Notes under the pieces: generated by a model
What the model was told of the DNA's origin: nothing
Seen by the model: only the letters and a program-made list of their open reading frames with translations
The model's database searches: none
Origin: Euptelea pleiosperma
Lineage: Eukaryota; Streptophyta; Magnoliopsida; Ranunculales; Eupteleaceae
Reading direction: 5' to 3'
DNA length: 64,000 bases
Assembly: GCA_035048495.1 (NCBI GenBank)
Contig: CM068549.1
Location: 3,257,059 to 3,321,058 of the forward strand
Shown here: one piece after another, positions 22,659 to 33,399 of the stretch
Position numbering within the stretch: the stretch's first letter is position 1
Layout: each line of letters begins with the position of its first letter
Program-made: the position numbers and the translations under genes

Positions 22659-22971
22659 AAAAATTTTATTCCGGCTCTGTGGAAGGCAAAAGTCACATAG
22701 ATAATTCCCTCTTGGGGGACTGTGGGACGGATAAAATGCTCCACGTGTCACACTATTTCAGGCCTAATGACGAATGAATGATTGAACCTAGACTCCATCA
22801 ATCAACCCGATTGGTGATTGAACGGATCCAATGGGTGGAAATCATCACTCATGAAAAGCGCTAGAATCAAATATCACAAATCAGGCGCTGACTGTAAGTG
22901 TGGCAATCATTCATGGGTCAGTGGTCCCAAAAAACAAAAAAAATTGACACGTGGCCTGTTTTTATAGTCCC
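22659..22971. other. Intergenic spacer
   Basis: No gene or recognised element. A CACGTGTCAC string lies near 22742-22751. Confidence 0.3.
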
Positions 22972-23151
22972 GAGTAAAACTTCTATCACACGAAATTGTA
23001 AATCACACAATCACAAGCCAATGAGTTCTCGGCACGTACACAAGTGCTTTTGCAACGTACCCATGTGCTTTTGCTTTTTAGGTGCACGTGCCGAGAACTC
23101 ATTGGCTGTGTTTGTGCGATTTGCAATCCGATTGTGACAGAAGTTTTACTC
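22972..23151. mobile_element. Fold-back MITE, family M2, copy 1
   Basis: A 180-bp inverted repeat almost throughout: GAGTAAAACTTCTATCACA on the left mirrors TGTGACAGAAGTTTTACTC on the right, with GAGTTCTCGGCACGT / ACGTGCCGAGAACTC further in. GTCCC flanks both sides, but a 9-bp duplication is not intact here. The second copy is at 24369-24547. Confidence 0.7.
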
Positions 23152-23496
23152 GTCCCACAAGGGCCACAACCCCCACATAAATAAGTTGCTCCGAGGTAAA
23201 ATTTTCGGTCATAAGTCAAATCAGGGTAAAGAGCCGACATGTCCTCTAAATGCACAACTCATTACCAAACTTTTTGGTCTTCTAGTAGTCGGACCCGTAG
23301 GTCAGTTAGGTTGCCGACTCACATGACATAGATTCGCAAAATCTGAATACCAAACCATCTAAATTCAGCTAGGTAGCAACCGACCCGATCTCATCTAAAA
23401 ATCCTCAAAAATAAAAATCCACCAATCGCTATCCAAAGATCTAGCCGAAAGGAATAGGAAGCTAGTGCACGAAATACACATGTTATATAGTGGGAC
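23152..23496. other. Intergenic spacer
   Basis: Nothing recognised. Confidence 0.3.
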
Positions 23497-23772
23497 CTAA
23501 GGTCCACTATAAGGGCTGTGAAGCTCCGAGATGCATGTGTTGCAGAGATCTCGAGGACATACAATACAATGGAATTGACCTAATTTCTGACAACGTGGAC
23601 AGAAAGAACACCAGTCAATAAGTTTGCAAGTTTGTTGGATCTTATCCTTTAAGAATCCATTCCCATGTAATAGAAAATGCAGTCCTTGAATATGGATGTG
23701 GCCGTTGCGTGCTTGTTTTGGGAATTTTTTAAAAAAGGGTAAAGTTTGAATAAATGAACCGTTGGTGACCAT
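23497..23772 (-). pseudogene. Cysteine-rich zinc-finger-like gene fragment
   Basis: A 91-codon ORF on the - strand carries the run WCSFCPRCQKLGQFHC, then IVCPRDLCNTC. Its spacing (C-x2-C, later C-x2-C, then C-x4-C-x2-C) resembles the C5HCH or atypical PHD finger that follows PHD modules in plant chromatin proteins. Upstream residues are hydrophobic and basic and not recognised. There is no start context, promoter or second exon, and MITEs surround it, so a captured or decayed fragment is more likely than a gene. The family assignment is tentative. Confidence 0.3.
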
Positions 23773-23885
23773 TCAATATTCAAGAACCCAACTTTTTCTT
23801 TTGCTAAGCAATCCCAAACCTAACTTAATGGGAAGTAAAGGAGGTAGGTTAGTGTGTGGTGGGCTCCACTCTTTATGCTTTGAAA

Positions 23886-24263
23886 TTATAATCGAGCAAG
23901 ACTTGCCCGACCACTCACAATATAAGCCATGTGGAAATTTATTAGAGGACACTGACCGTATAGATGTTTGGCCAATCCCTAGCTGGACCTACAAACCCAA
24001 AATCAACCTGATCAGTGATTTCAAAGTGTTAGTTGATGTCATTTTCGTTGGTTGATCTTAGCCGTAGGAATTTGATCATTATTTACCATTATTTCCGTAT
24101 AAAGATCCAACAGTTTTGAAATCACTAATCAGGCTGATTTTTGGTTTGTAGGTCCAGTTACAGATTGGTCAAACATCTATACGGTCTGTGTCCTCTGATA
24201 AATTTCCACGTGGCTTATATTGAAGTTGGTCAGGTAGGTGGTCGGGCAAGTCTTGCTCAATTC
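23886..24263. mobile_element. Fold-back MITE, family M3a
   Basis: The outer arm GAGCAAGACTTGCCCGACCAC is inverted at the right end (GTGGTCGGGCAAGTCTTGCTC). Inner arms contain TATAAGCCA(T/C)GTGGAAAT, then GAGGACAC(T/A)GACCGTATAG, and AATCA(A/G)CCTGAT further in. Around 378 bp. The inner core is shared with 25035-25376 and 56140-56534, although the outer ends differ. Confidence 0.65.
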
Positions 24264-24368
24264 TATCCATCCATACAGCATTTCATCAGAAACTGCCACC
24301 ATGATAATAGGGTACGTACGACTGTCATTGTCAGCTACTTAACCTTGGTTAAGTAGATAGGTAACAGG

Positions 24369-24547
24369 TAGTAAAACTTCTATCACACGAAATTGTAAAT
24401 CACACAAAACATAGCCAATGAGTTCTCGGCACGTACACAAGTGCTTGCAACGTACCCATGTGCTTTTGCTTTTTAGGTGTACGTGCCGAGACCTCATTGG
24501 CTGTGTTTTGTGTGATTTGCAATCCCATTGTGATAGAAGTTTTACTC
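24369..24547. mobile_element. Fold-back MITE, family M2, copy 2, with perfect 9-bp target duplication
   Basis: The same 179-bp palindromic element as 22972-23151. GGTAACAGG stands immediately left (24360-24368) and right (24548-24556). The 9-bp duplication and long terminal inverted repeats indicate a Mutator-like MITE. Confidence 0.8.
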
Positions 24548-24556
24548 GGTAACAGG

Positions 24557-25034
24557 GGTGGGGTTTGGTTGTTACGTGTCACCTTCTGCAAAAATTTGCT
24601 TACTCTAAAAGTAGCAACCATTTGGATGCATGTCTATTGAAAACACGTTTTTCAATGAGCATTCAACAGTGGATACAATGTTTCCATACTTTTAAGTCTG
24701 TAAACGTATGTAGACTAGTTTTCTATCCAGAGTCATATCGTCTTGCTAATAACGTGTCCTGTCCTTTGACAGGAAACACCGAAGAGTGATCTGACAGGTG
24801 GCTAACTGCAATAAGCCAAAAAGGGGCCTATAGTCCATTCTAGATTCGCGTAATTCAACGAATCTGATCCAAGATATCCTAAGAATGGAGCTACAGAAGT
24901 TTCTTATTTCGTATACGGGAAATATTTGACATTTTAGTTAGAAAATAAAACGCATATCGGCATTCCCATTGCCTAGGTTGTTAGAAAAAAGACTCGGACA
25001 AGTCCTTTTGGTGAAGGGTCGCGTTCCTTTAACA
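24557..25034. other. Intergenic spacer
   Basis: No gene or recognised element. Confidence 0.3.
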
Positions 25035-25376
25035 GATATAAAATGATAGGTAAAATGTCAGGGACACAATATAAGCCAGGTGGCACACTGTTACAAGACT
25101 CTGACCGTACGGATGTTTGTCCTATCCCATGGTGGACCTAAAACCAACAATCAGCCTGATTAGTGATTTATAAGTATTGCATCTTTGTACCTCAAATACT
25201 GATCAAATTCTCACACTTGAGATCAGCCCATGAACATAAATCCAATCCAAAGCCTATAAATCACTAATCAAGCTGATTTTTGGTTTGTAGGTCCACCATG
25301 GGATAAGACAAACATCCATACGGTCAGAGTCCTGTAACAGTGTGCCACGTGGCTTATATTGTGTCCCTGTCATTTT
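25035..25376. mobile_element. Fold-back MITE, family M3b
   Basis: The arm AAAATGTCAGGGACACAATA mirrors the right end (TATTGTGTCCCTGTCATTTT). Inner arms include ACTCTGACCGTA(C/T)GGATGTTTG and ATCAGCCTGATTAGTGATTT. No flanking duplication was found. It shares its inner core with 23886-24263. Confidence 0.65.
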
Positions 25377-25552
25377 AGATCTATCAATGGAGCCCGACCC
25401 TTTGGTGAAATTGACATGCCATTCACATTTTTTTTTGGGAATTTTTGACATACCTCCCATGTTATCTTTAAAATTAGACCCCCCTTTCCCTAACATTTGA
25501 AAAAGCTGACATACATCCTATGACTCGGTCTACTGTCATTTGACCCGAGTTG

Positions 25553-26509
25553 TGTCACGCCCCGAATCCAGGCATCCAAATTGAACCCGAATGCCTATGG
25601 ATCAGCCCGTTTACCCAAGATCCAAGGTGTGATAAAAATAAATTACTAAATAAAAATAAAATAAAACACCAAGAATCACCATCGTGATTGATGACGAACA
25701 GCTCAGCTCCAATAGTCAAAATAATGCAGAAGTGTAAACAAGTTATTATGATGAAATAACTAAAGTCAAAATCAAAGTCAAATTTTTAATTTTTGTCAAA
25801 ATCACTAATTATTACCTAATATTTATATCAAACATCTTTTGTGAAAGCACTTAAGCCAAAACACTCGTTTGAAATAGTTTTGAAATTTAATTTTCGCGGT
25901 TCTAGAGAAAATGGTCAACTTTTGGTCAAAATTCAAAAAATGTCAAAAAATTATTTTTCTTCAAGGGTTTTATTCTAAAAATTATAAGATACAACTTTAA
26001 CAAATGTACTTTGGCTAAAAATGACATTTACAAATTTTTGGAATCAGTTCCCCACTCTCAATTCAGCCCTAACTGTAACCGTCAAAAATAGGTAAAAAGT
26101 AAGATTTTTCACTTGTATTAATTTTTTACAGTTTTGATAGGAATCCAAATCAAGCAAATAATATATGGGTTTTTATCTACTCAAAATAAACTAAATTTAC
26201 ATGTAATAAAAATCATATGGTCCTATTTTACAACTTAGGGAAAAATTAAGATAAAGGTTTGTAAAAGTTAGATATTTTGTAGTCAGACAGTTCTGACCTC
26301 CTCTTAGTAAAATGGCTCTACAAAATATTTCATCGAATCTATTGACACACTACATATGGACGGAAAGGTAACTTAAAAACCTACAACTTTTGTATTTTTT
26401 CCTCAATCAGATTCGGTCATATAATATGTGCAAAAATTATTTAAAGTCAGAATAAGGGTGCTGATTATGCAAAATCAACACAAAAAATTCGAGATTAGTT
26501 CCAAATCAC
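25553..26509 (+). mobile_element. Truncated LTR fragment, family of the solo LTR at 14547
   Basis: Begins TGTCACGCCCCGAATCC and is recognisably similar to 14547 onward for about 110 bp, then is AT-rich and unaligned. No right end was found before the copia relic. The part after about 25670 is assigned only by continuity. Confidence 0.45.
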
Positions 26510-27786
26510 ACCTACTTATTTCACATTTCATTTTGAAAACTTGCAAATATGGTCGTTGTCACAGATTTGACTAATGCTTAGTAGGTTATGTTTTAGACCA
26601 TCCACACACAAAATATTTTCAATCTTAGGTATTCCTAGACCTTGGATAGTCCCTTTATTAATTATTTTAGCACTACTGTTATCTCCAAATATAACCTCAC
26701 CATCATGGCAGTCATCAAAGAAGCAAAAATAAAATCTTTCTCTAGTCATGTGTCTGGAGCATCAACTATCCAAATACCACTTAGAAGTTTCATTAGCAAT
26801 AAGAGCAATATGAATGACTAAACATTTTTCAACATATTTCTCATTTCATATTTTTACGGAAGCATTACTAGTCTGATTGATCTGAGAGTTATTAAGGTTT
26901 TCTTTTCTGTTTTTAGCTTTAGCATTTAAATCCACTATCTTTTTAAACAATTCCTTTTGTTTGTTTAATTTTCTGATTTTCTCCAAAAATTTTAGATCAT
27001 TATCTTCCTTTTTCTTTTAAAATTCTAATTTCTTTTTAAGAATATGACAATTATATTTTTTATATCTAGAATATCTATAATAATGACAAATAATATTTAG
27101 CTTTTCAATTTTTTCATTTTGGGTTAAATCCAGGGTGGCTTTTACAAACACAGTTTTGGAATTTGAATTTTTAGCCGATTTTCCAATGTAACCAAGTCCT
27201 CTCCTGTCATGGTTTGCTTTTCCCATGGTTAATAGATTTTTCAGTCTATAATTTTCTTGATTAATGTTTCTAATTAAGGTTGCATTCTTGACTTCAAGAT
27301 CATCATTTTTTTCAAGACTTAATTTCTCAATTTCTTTGCTTAATTCTTGACTTCAAGTTCTTATTCTCTGCTTAAGATTTGAGTTACTTCATCTTCTTTG
27401 TTCATCACAATTTGATATAGATTTTTTAACTCAATTTTTAGTGAAGCATTTTCACAACACACAATAGTTTTTTCCTTATTTAAGTTATCATAGGATTTTG
27501 CCAAAATTAAGCTTTCCTTATACAAATTATTAAAAGTAATCTGAATGTTTTCTTCACTTTCATAATCACTTAAATCGGTTTTATTATCGACTTTAGCATT
27601 TTGAGAGTGACAATTTTCATTAAGATTAGCAATAGTCATTAATGCTCTAACATTAGATGATTCTCCGCTATCACTGGATGTGTTCCTTTCAGTATTGGAT
27701 TCATCACTATTTATGTCCCAAGCAATAGCCTGCATAGCTTTATTTTTTTATTTCTTAACATTGTTAGGACAGTCAGTAGAGATATG
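26510..27786 (-). pseudogene. Ty1/copia gag-protease fragment
   Basis: On the - strand, reading from 27786: ISTDCPNNVKK, the end of a CCHC knuckle; then a 124-residue frame (27735-27361) rich in acidic and asparagine residues typical of copia gag C-termini; then, at 26749-26528, VIFGDNSSAKIINKGTIQGL and VDGLKHNLLSISQ, the GAG-pre-integrase region of copia polyproteins. Multiple stops, no RT or integrase core. The zinc-knuckle end is cut exactly where the LTR at 27787 begins, so that LTR, or a rearrangement with it, truncated the copia element. Confidence 0.75.
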
Positions 27787-28240
27787 TGATATTCGCTTAA
27801 AAGTGCTTATTTTAAGTCATTACCCTTTAGCGTTATCACACTCTCCTACGTAAAACTTCCCTATTTATCCACTTTTCTAAGTAAGAGTCTCTTTCATTAC
27901 ATAGAACACACTTTTCTAGACAAAATAGTATATTCGTATTCATTAAACACATTTCTGGAAGTTTAGATATGAAGCCCTTTTGATTGAGTCTCATTACGTG
28001 CTTTTCGTTATTGCAGGAAACCCGATCGAGTGATTCTCGAGATTTGGGGCCCACGATTAACCATAGAAGCCCTCTATCAAAGCTTAAAGAGCCAACATGT
28101 TATGACTAGAAGATACAGGCCAAGTATGTGCAAAGTCAGAGGATCGTAGAGCCAAATAAAGAACTAAGAGAGAGGCAAAGCTGAAGATCAAGAGACGGAC
28201 CAAAGTGATTAAAAGCTGCACCAAATGGCATAAAATAACA

Positions 28241-28305
28241 GCTTACGTGATTGGTGAAGCCGACTGAAGATTACATTGAAGATCAGGGTTCAAGACCCTT
28301 TGCCA
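28241..28305 (+). other. tRNA-like module inside LTR (third copy)
   Basis: Ends AGGG, loop TTCAAGA, CCCT, then TTGCCA. The loop here is closer to the canonical T-loop and B box than in the other two copies. An A-box-like TTGGTGAAGC is about 40 bases upstream. Confidence 0.35.
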
Positions 28306-29544
28306 GCTCTTTTGCCTTTATTTTGTATTATTTTCTCTCTCCTCTCTCTCCATCTCTCTAAACTCTAACATCTAACCCTTAGATCATCCCACTATTAGAT
28401 CCTTCATCGAACTATTAGATCATCCATCGGACCGTTTGATCTTTCTAGATCTGATTGTTCGCCAATCTTGGTTCGACCCAGCGATCCACCCAAAATCTTG
28501 GCTATCCACTCTCTTATCACCCATTATCCTAGTGGCCCACTGGTTCACCTATCCTTAGGTCCATTGTCTTGTTGGCCCATTGGCCAACATGTGGCATGTT
28601 CAATATTGGCCTATAACTTACTATCCTATGGCCTATCCACTAGCGGGCCCAAGGCCTAACACCAATTCTTGGCCCATTAGCCACTATCATTTAAGGCCAA
28701 TGGCAAATCCACACTTGGAACCAACTCATATGCCACATCTGCCACATAGCCCATTGTCAAGTGGCCCACTAGCACTCTTTGGACCCCCATGGCCTTCGCC
28801 AATCTCGACCCATCAACTTTCATTCCTTCCTAGCTAAAACCCACTCTTTCTAAGCCCGAGCCCACAACCCAACTAACAAGCCCATCCAACATAGAGCCCA
28901 CGTAGCCTCTATTCACTTCCCCATTGGAGAAGAGGTCAAACTTGACCTATTCTCACTTATCTCTCCCTTCTCTCCCACGTGGAACCTACTAGAATTCACT
29001 CTCAACCCACGCACAAAAGGTGATCTCTCACTAAAATCTCTCGACAACCAGCCATCTTAAAAAGGAGAATCTCCCCATGGACTCTCGACTCTCGAGTTCT
29101 CTAGGCGACAAACGATGGCCACCATGGGAACCACCATCACTGGTTGCCGCCCATAATCGTTCCTCATCTCCTCTTTCTTCTTTTCTCATCACCAAGCTCC
29201 TCCCAAACCCAACAACCTGTTGGTGCGTTGTTGCTCACTGCCAGTCTTTGGCAAGCACAATCACTGTTGGAACTCACAGCCCCGCTCGGAATATGTGAGT
29301 CAATTGGTGTCTCTTCTTGGGCCACTACTTGGAACTCAATCTGCTGGCCGTCCTCCTCAATCTTCTCATCATAGTTGCAGAACCTGCAACTCATCACTGT
29401 TACCCCCCTCATCTTCACCAAAGTACCCTCTTAACCTCCTCACAATTAATTCCGATAAGAAGCTCACCGGAATTCCTGCTAGCCACCACACCAGCACATC
29501 ATTGCTATCTTCCCCTTTACTGGATGTTCTCCTCTCCCTCAAAA

Positions 29545-30413
29545 GCCAACACCGTTCAAACCTGCTGTTCCGTCTTCCTCCACGTCAACAGCAACTAGTC
29601 TTCACCATGATCTTGACCTGGCTCCTTTTTCGGGTCTTCTCCTTCTTCGCTTCTCCCTTTCTCTCCAGGCACCACCGTTTTGGTTCACACACCAATACAA
29701 CACCTGCTGGTGCATCGACCAGCAACGTGGGCTCCTTCTAAGTGGAGATTGTGGAACTGCAACCTCGTAACAACTTGAAACTCTCCAGTCAGTACCTTCA
29801 TCTTCTTCACCAGCGTGCACCACACCTTCTCCATGCTCGGACGGTGAACCACAGCAAGATCCACATCTCTTCTTGCTCTGCCACCCTGCTACAACCTCTC
29901 CACTTTGATGTTGTCAGCACTAGCAGCAATAACACTTGCAGTCACACCTTCTTCAACTCTCTTCACCGTTGCTGGTGTGCAACCCAGCACCACCTAGCAA
30001 CTCAGCAAACACCACATTGCTGGCCGTCACTTCATCACTGTTTGCTACATCCAGTGTACAACACAGCAATCTTCATGCACGATCCTTGAACGGGTGCACT
30101 TGATGAGCATTTCCTAGCATGCCCTCACAACCATCGTCTCCACAACCTTGCACGGGCTGCAACAGCCACCATACTTCCCTTCCAACCTCCATGCCCATGG
30201 CCAAACCCAATCGGACTGCACTATGCCACCTTGCCGCATGTTTATTGTTTCACCAGCCAGCAACATTGGAGTACTTCTCTTATCTGGTGTGCAACCACCA
30301 CATGCATGGGCCGAACTTAATGGTTGATCTTAGCACTTTCTCATGCAAGGACACTTCTTGGTCGACCATCATTGGCCAATTTTGGACCATTCCCATGGGT
30401 CGATCTTTACCAC
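29545..30413 (+). repeat. Left arm of a 0.87-kb inverted repeat
   Basis: The reverse complement of 31471-32320 follows this stretch end to end with only scattered substitutions and short indels. The inner boundary is GATCTTTACCAC here against GTGGTAAAGATC there; the outer boundary is GCCAACACCGTTC against GAACGGTGCTGG. ORFs inside are low in coding character and mirrored in the other arm. Confidence 0.8.
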
Positions 30414-30699
30414 TCAATCTCTCCGATCTCCATTCATCTCGGACCGATCCCAATGTGCCCGGTAAGTACCATGAGGTACATTCTCTATCTCTCTCTCTTC
30501 TACCCTTACTTTCTCTCTCTAGAAAATTATCTCTCTTTAGGGATAATTTTATCTCTCTACATAGTTTCTCTCACTTTCTCTCTCTGATGCTTATTTTCTC
30601 TCTCTAGACAACATGGAAGGGATGTGACATCCCTAATCCCGTATTTTTTTTAGAGTGAGATTTCTCTCTCTAAGTCCATTTCTCTCTCTAGATCCATTT

Positions 30700-31290
30700 G
30701 GACGATCCTCTTCTTGATCGGTAGCGCCTTAGTTCCAAAGGTCATGGGATGCTTCTCTGTCAAAACCCTTCTCTTGATTGAAGCATTCATTGAAGTCTTG
30801 GACGATCCTCTTCTTGATCAGTAGCGCTTTAACTCCAAAGGTCATGGGATGCTTCTCTGTCAAAACCCTTCTCTTGATTGAAGTATTCATTGAAGTCTTG
30901 GACGATCCTCTTCTTGATCAGTAGCGCCTTAACTGCAAAGGTTATGGGATGCTTCTCTATCAAAACCCTTCCCTTGATTGAAGCATTCATTGAAGTCTTG
31001 GACGATCCTCTTCTTGATCGGTAGCGCCCTTAGCTCCGAGATCTCAATGGACATTTCTTTTCCTTACCCTTCTCTTGATTGAAGCATTCATTGAAGTCTT
31101 GGACGATCCTCTTCTTGATCGGTAGCGCCCTTAGCTCCGAGATCTCAATGGACGTTTCTTTCCCTTACCCTTCTCTTGATTGAAGCATTCATTGAAGTCT
31201 TGAACGATCCTCTTCTTGATCGGTAGTGCCCTTAGCTCCGAGATCTCAATGAACGTTTCTTTCCCTTACCTCTTCATCTCTCAACCCTTT
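30700..31290 (+). repeat. 100-bp tandem repeat, six units, in the loop of the inverted repeat
   Basis: Units begin GGACGATCCTCTTCTTGATC at 30700, 30800, 30900, 31000, 31101 and 31202. The first three share CAAAGGTCATGGGATGCTTC; the last three share GAGATCTCAATGGACGTTTC instead. All but the last share a 3' part ending GATTGAAGCATTCATTGAAG. The array therefore has two homogenised subtypes joined head to tail. Confidence 0.85.
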
Positions 31291-31470
31291 ACATGCTTTC
31301 TTTATTTCTGTTATTTTGATTTATGTACACACTCTTTGATGATTAATGAAATTGATTTTGATATTTTGGTGTTCTGAATCTCAAATGAATGTTGTTTTTA
31401 AATTGACTCGCCCTTCTCATTTCTTCCACTCGATCTCTCCGATCTCCATCCATCTCGAACCGATCCAGAT

Positions 31471-32320
31471 GTGGTAAAGATCGACCCATGGGAATGGTCG
31501 GCCAAGAAGTGTCTTTGCATGAGAAAGTGCTAAGATCAGCCATTAAGATTCGGCCCATGCATGTGGTGGTTGCACACTGGATAAGAGAAGTACTCCAATG
31601 TTGCTGGCTGGTGCAACAATAAACATGCGGCAAGGTAGCATAGTGCAGTCCGGTTGGGTTTGGCGATGGGAATGGAGGTTGGAAGGGAAGTATGGTGGCT
31701 GTTGCAGCCCGTGCAAGGTTGTGGAGACGATGGTTGTGAGGGCGTGCTAGGAAACGCTCATCAAGTGCACCTGTTCAAGGATCGTGCATAAAGATTGTTG
31801 TGTTGCACACTAGATGTAGCAAACGGTGATGAAGTGACGGCCAGCAATGTGGTGTTTGCTGAGTTGCTAGGTGGTGCTGGGTTGCACACTAGCAACAGTG
31901 AAGAGAGATGAAGAAAGCGTGACTGCAAGTGTTCTTGCTGCTAGTGCAGACAACATCGAAGTGGAGAGGTTGTAGCAGGGTGCAGAGCAAGAAGAGATGT
32001 GGATCTTGCTGTGGTTCACCGTCTGAGCATGGAGAAGGTGTGGTGCACATTGGTAAAGAAGATGAAGGTACCGACTGGAGAGTTTCAGGTTGTTACGAGG
32101 TTGCAGTCCGACAATCTCTACTTAGAAGGAGCCCACGTTGCTGGTCGATGCACTAGTAGGTGTTGTACTGGTGTGTGAACCAGAACGGTGGTGCCTGGAG
32201 AGAAAGGTTGAAGCGAAGAAGGAGAAGACCCGAAAAAGGAGTTGCAAGTTAGGATCATGGTGGAGACTAGCTGCTGTTGAGATGGAGGAAGACGCAATAG
32301 CAGGTTTGAACGGTGCTGGT
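31471..32320 (-). repeat. Right arm of the 0.87-kb inverted repeat
   Basis: Inverted copy of 29545-30413 separated by a 1057-bp spacer. A transcript across both arms would form a long hairpin. The short inner stretch 31430-31470 (TCGATCTCTCCGATCTCCAT) is in the same orientation as in the left arm, so the junction is itself rearranged. Confidence 0.8.
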
Positions 32321-32472
32321 GTTGACAGTGAAATGTGGATCGCAACGAAAATCACGACCAAGGGACGCGAAGATTGACTGCCGACGTACAACCACACATG
32401 TCCTTTCTTCAAGATAATGGCATTTTTCAGAGCAGAGAACTTGAAGAGGACATTTTACTGAGGAAATGAGCC

Positions 32473-33165
32473 CATACGGTTGTGTAAGAGATGAGAATAC
32501 ACAATCGTATTCAGTCAGAAATGGCACAACTGGCACAGATTTCAAGAAAATAAAGATGGTCAATTTTGATCAGAACCAGCCCATACCTTCAGAAAGTAAC
32601 TACATACGGTTGTGTAAGGCATAGGGATACACAACCATATGCCCTCAGATTTGGCAGAACAAGGTTGGATTTCTGCATAAAGGGCATGCCTCAATTTCTG
32701 AGCCAACCAACCACGAATTAGAGAGACAAATTGGATACGGTTATGTAGAAAGGAAAGCTACATAACCGTATGGAGTTAGATCCAGAAAAACTATGGTTAA
32801 AAATAAGAAAAAGCACATGTGCCCTTTTCATCGAAATCCGAGCAGTGGGATGAAAAACTATTCACATACGGTTATGTAGGACCTCCTCTTACACAACCGT
32901 ATGCAGTTATATTTTCAAAAATACCCTCATATCCCCAGAAAAGCACATGTGCCCTTTTTCTCGAGATGCGTGCAGGGGATTCAAAAAGTAATAATATACG
33001 ATTGTGTAGGACCTCCTCCTACACAACCGTATGCAGTTAAAATTTCAAAGAGATCTCTCATTTGTCCAAAAAAGCACATAGGCCATTTTCCTCGAAAAGC
33101 GTGTAGAATCTGCTAGAGTTAGTGCCATACGGTTGTGTATCTCTAGAAACCCTACAACCGTATGT
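32473..33165 (+). repeat. Array of six hairpins at 131-bp spacing
   Basis: Palindromic units of the form CATACGGTTGTGTA, 9-12 bases, TACACAACCGTATG start at about 32473, 32603, 32734, 32865, 32995 and 33126, i.e. every 130-131 bp. The intervening sequence is a degenerate tandem repeat (for example AAAGCACATGTGCCCTTTTC at 32813 and 32942), but the hairpin stems are the best conserved part, and several stem changes are matched on the other arm (GGTTATG with CATAACC in unit 3). Probably a tandem-repeat enhancer-like region of an LTR. Confidence 0.8.
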
Positions 33166-33230
33166 AATTATTTTGTTAAGATTATTTATAATTTTTTGTT
33201 ATTTTAAGCATTTTTTCCTTATAGAGGTGA

Positions 33231-33274
33231 GTCTGCAACATGTGCAGACCCCTCCCCACAACTCTATAAATAGA
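33231..33274 (+). promoter_or_regulatory. Palindrome and TATA box downstream of the hairpin array
   Basis: GTCTGCAACATGTGCAGAC (33231-33249) is a 7-bp-stem palindrome followed by CTATAAATAGAG (33263-33274), a strong plant TATA box. The arrangement suggests an LTR U3/R boundary transcribed rightward. No matching second LTR, primer site or gene was found, so the owner is unknown. Confidence 0.5.
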
Positions 33275-33399
33275 GTACTCTGGGGACAGAAAAAATGATA
33301 TTCTCCTATTTTATTGTAATAAGGTTATACTCTATCAAAATTCATCTAGAATTTGACTTAGTGTTTGAAATTCCACCGGTCCATTCTCTTTAACTCAAT

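Larger units (their letters stand above)
27787..31420 (+). mobile_element. Athila-type LTR fragment with internal rearrangement
   Basis: Starts TGATATTCGCTTAAAAGTGC and follows the other Athila-type LTRs for about 540 bp, including the tRNA-like module at 28241-28305. It continues through a pyrimidine-rich centre, a 100-bp tandem array (30700-31290) and a stretch near 31340 (GATGATTAATGAAATTGATT) that resembles the LTR 3' part. The normal end is missing. The DNA to its right (31471-32320) is an inverted copy of its own centre. Confidence 0.6.

Noticed and set aside
22898..23255. ORFs of 79-89 codons on both strands across the M2 MITE
   Set aside because: They are mirrored reads through a palindromic MITE, not genes.
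29220..30607. ORFs of up to 173 codons in the LTR fragment and its inverted copy
   Set aside because: They follow compositional bias, are not preserved between the two arms as frames, and show no domain.
32473..33165. CRISPR-like array
   Set aside because: Repeats are hairpins in degenerate 131-bp tandem units in a plant nuclear genome; there are no unique spacers of constant short length and no cas genes.
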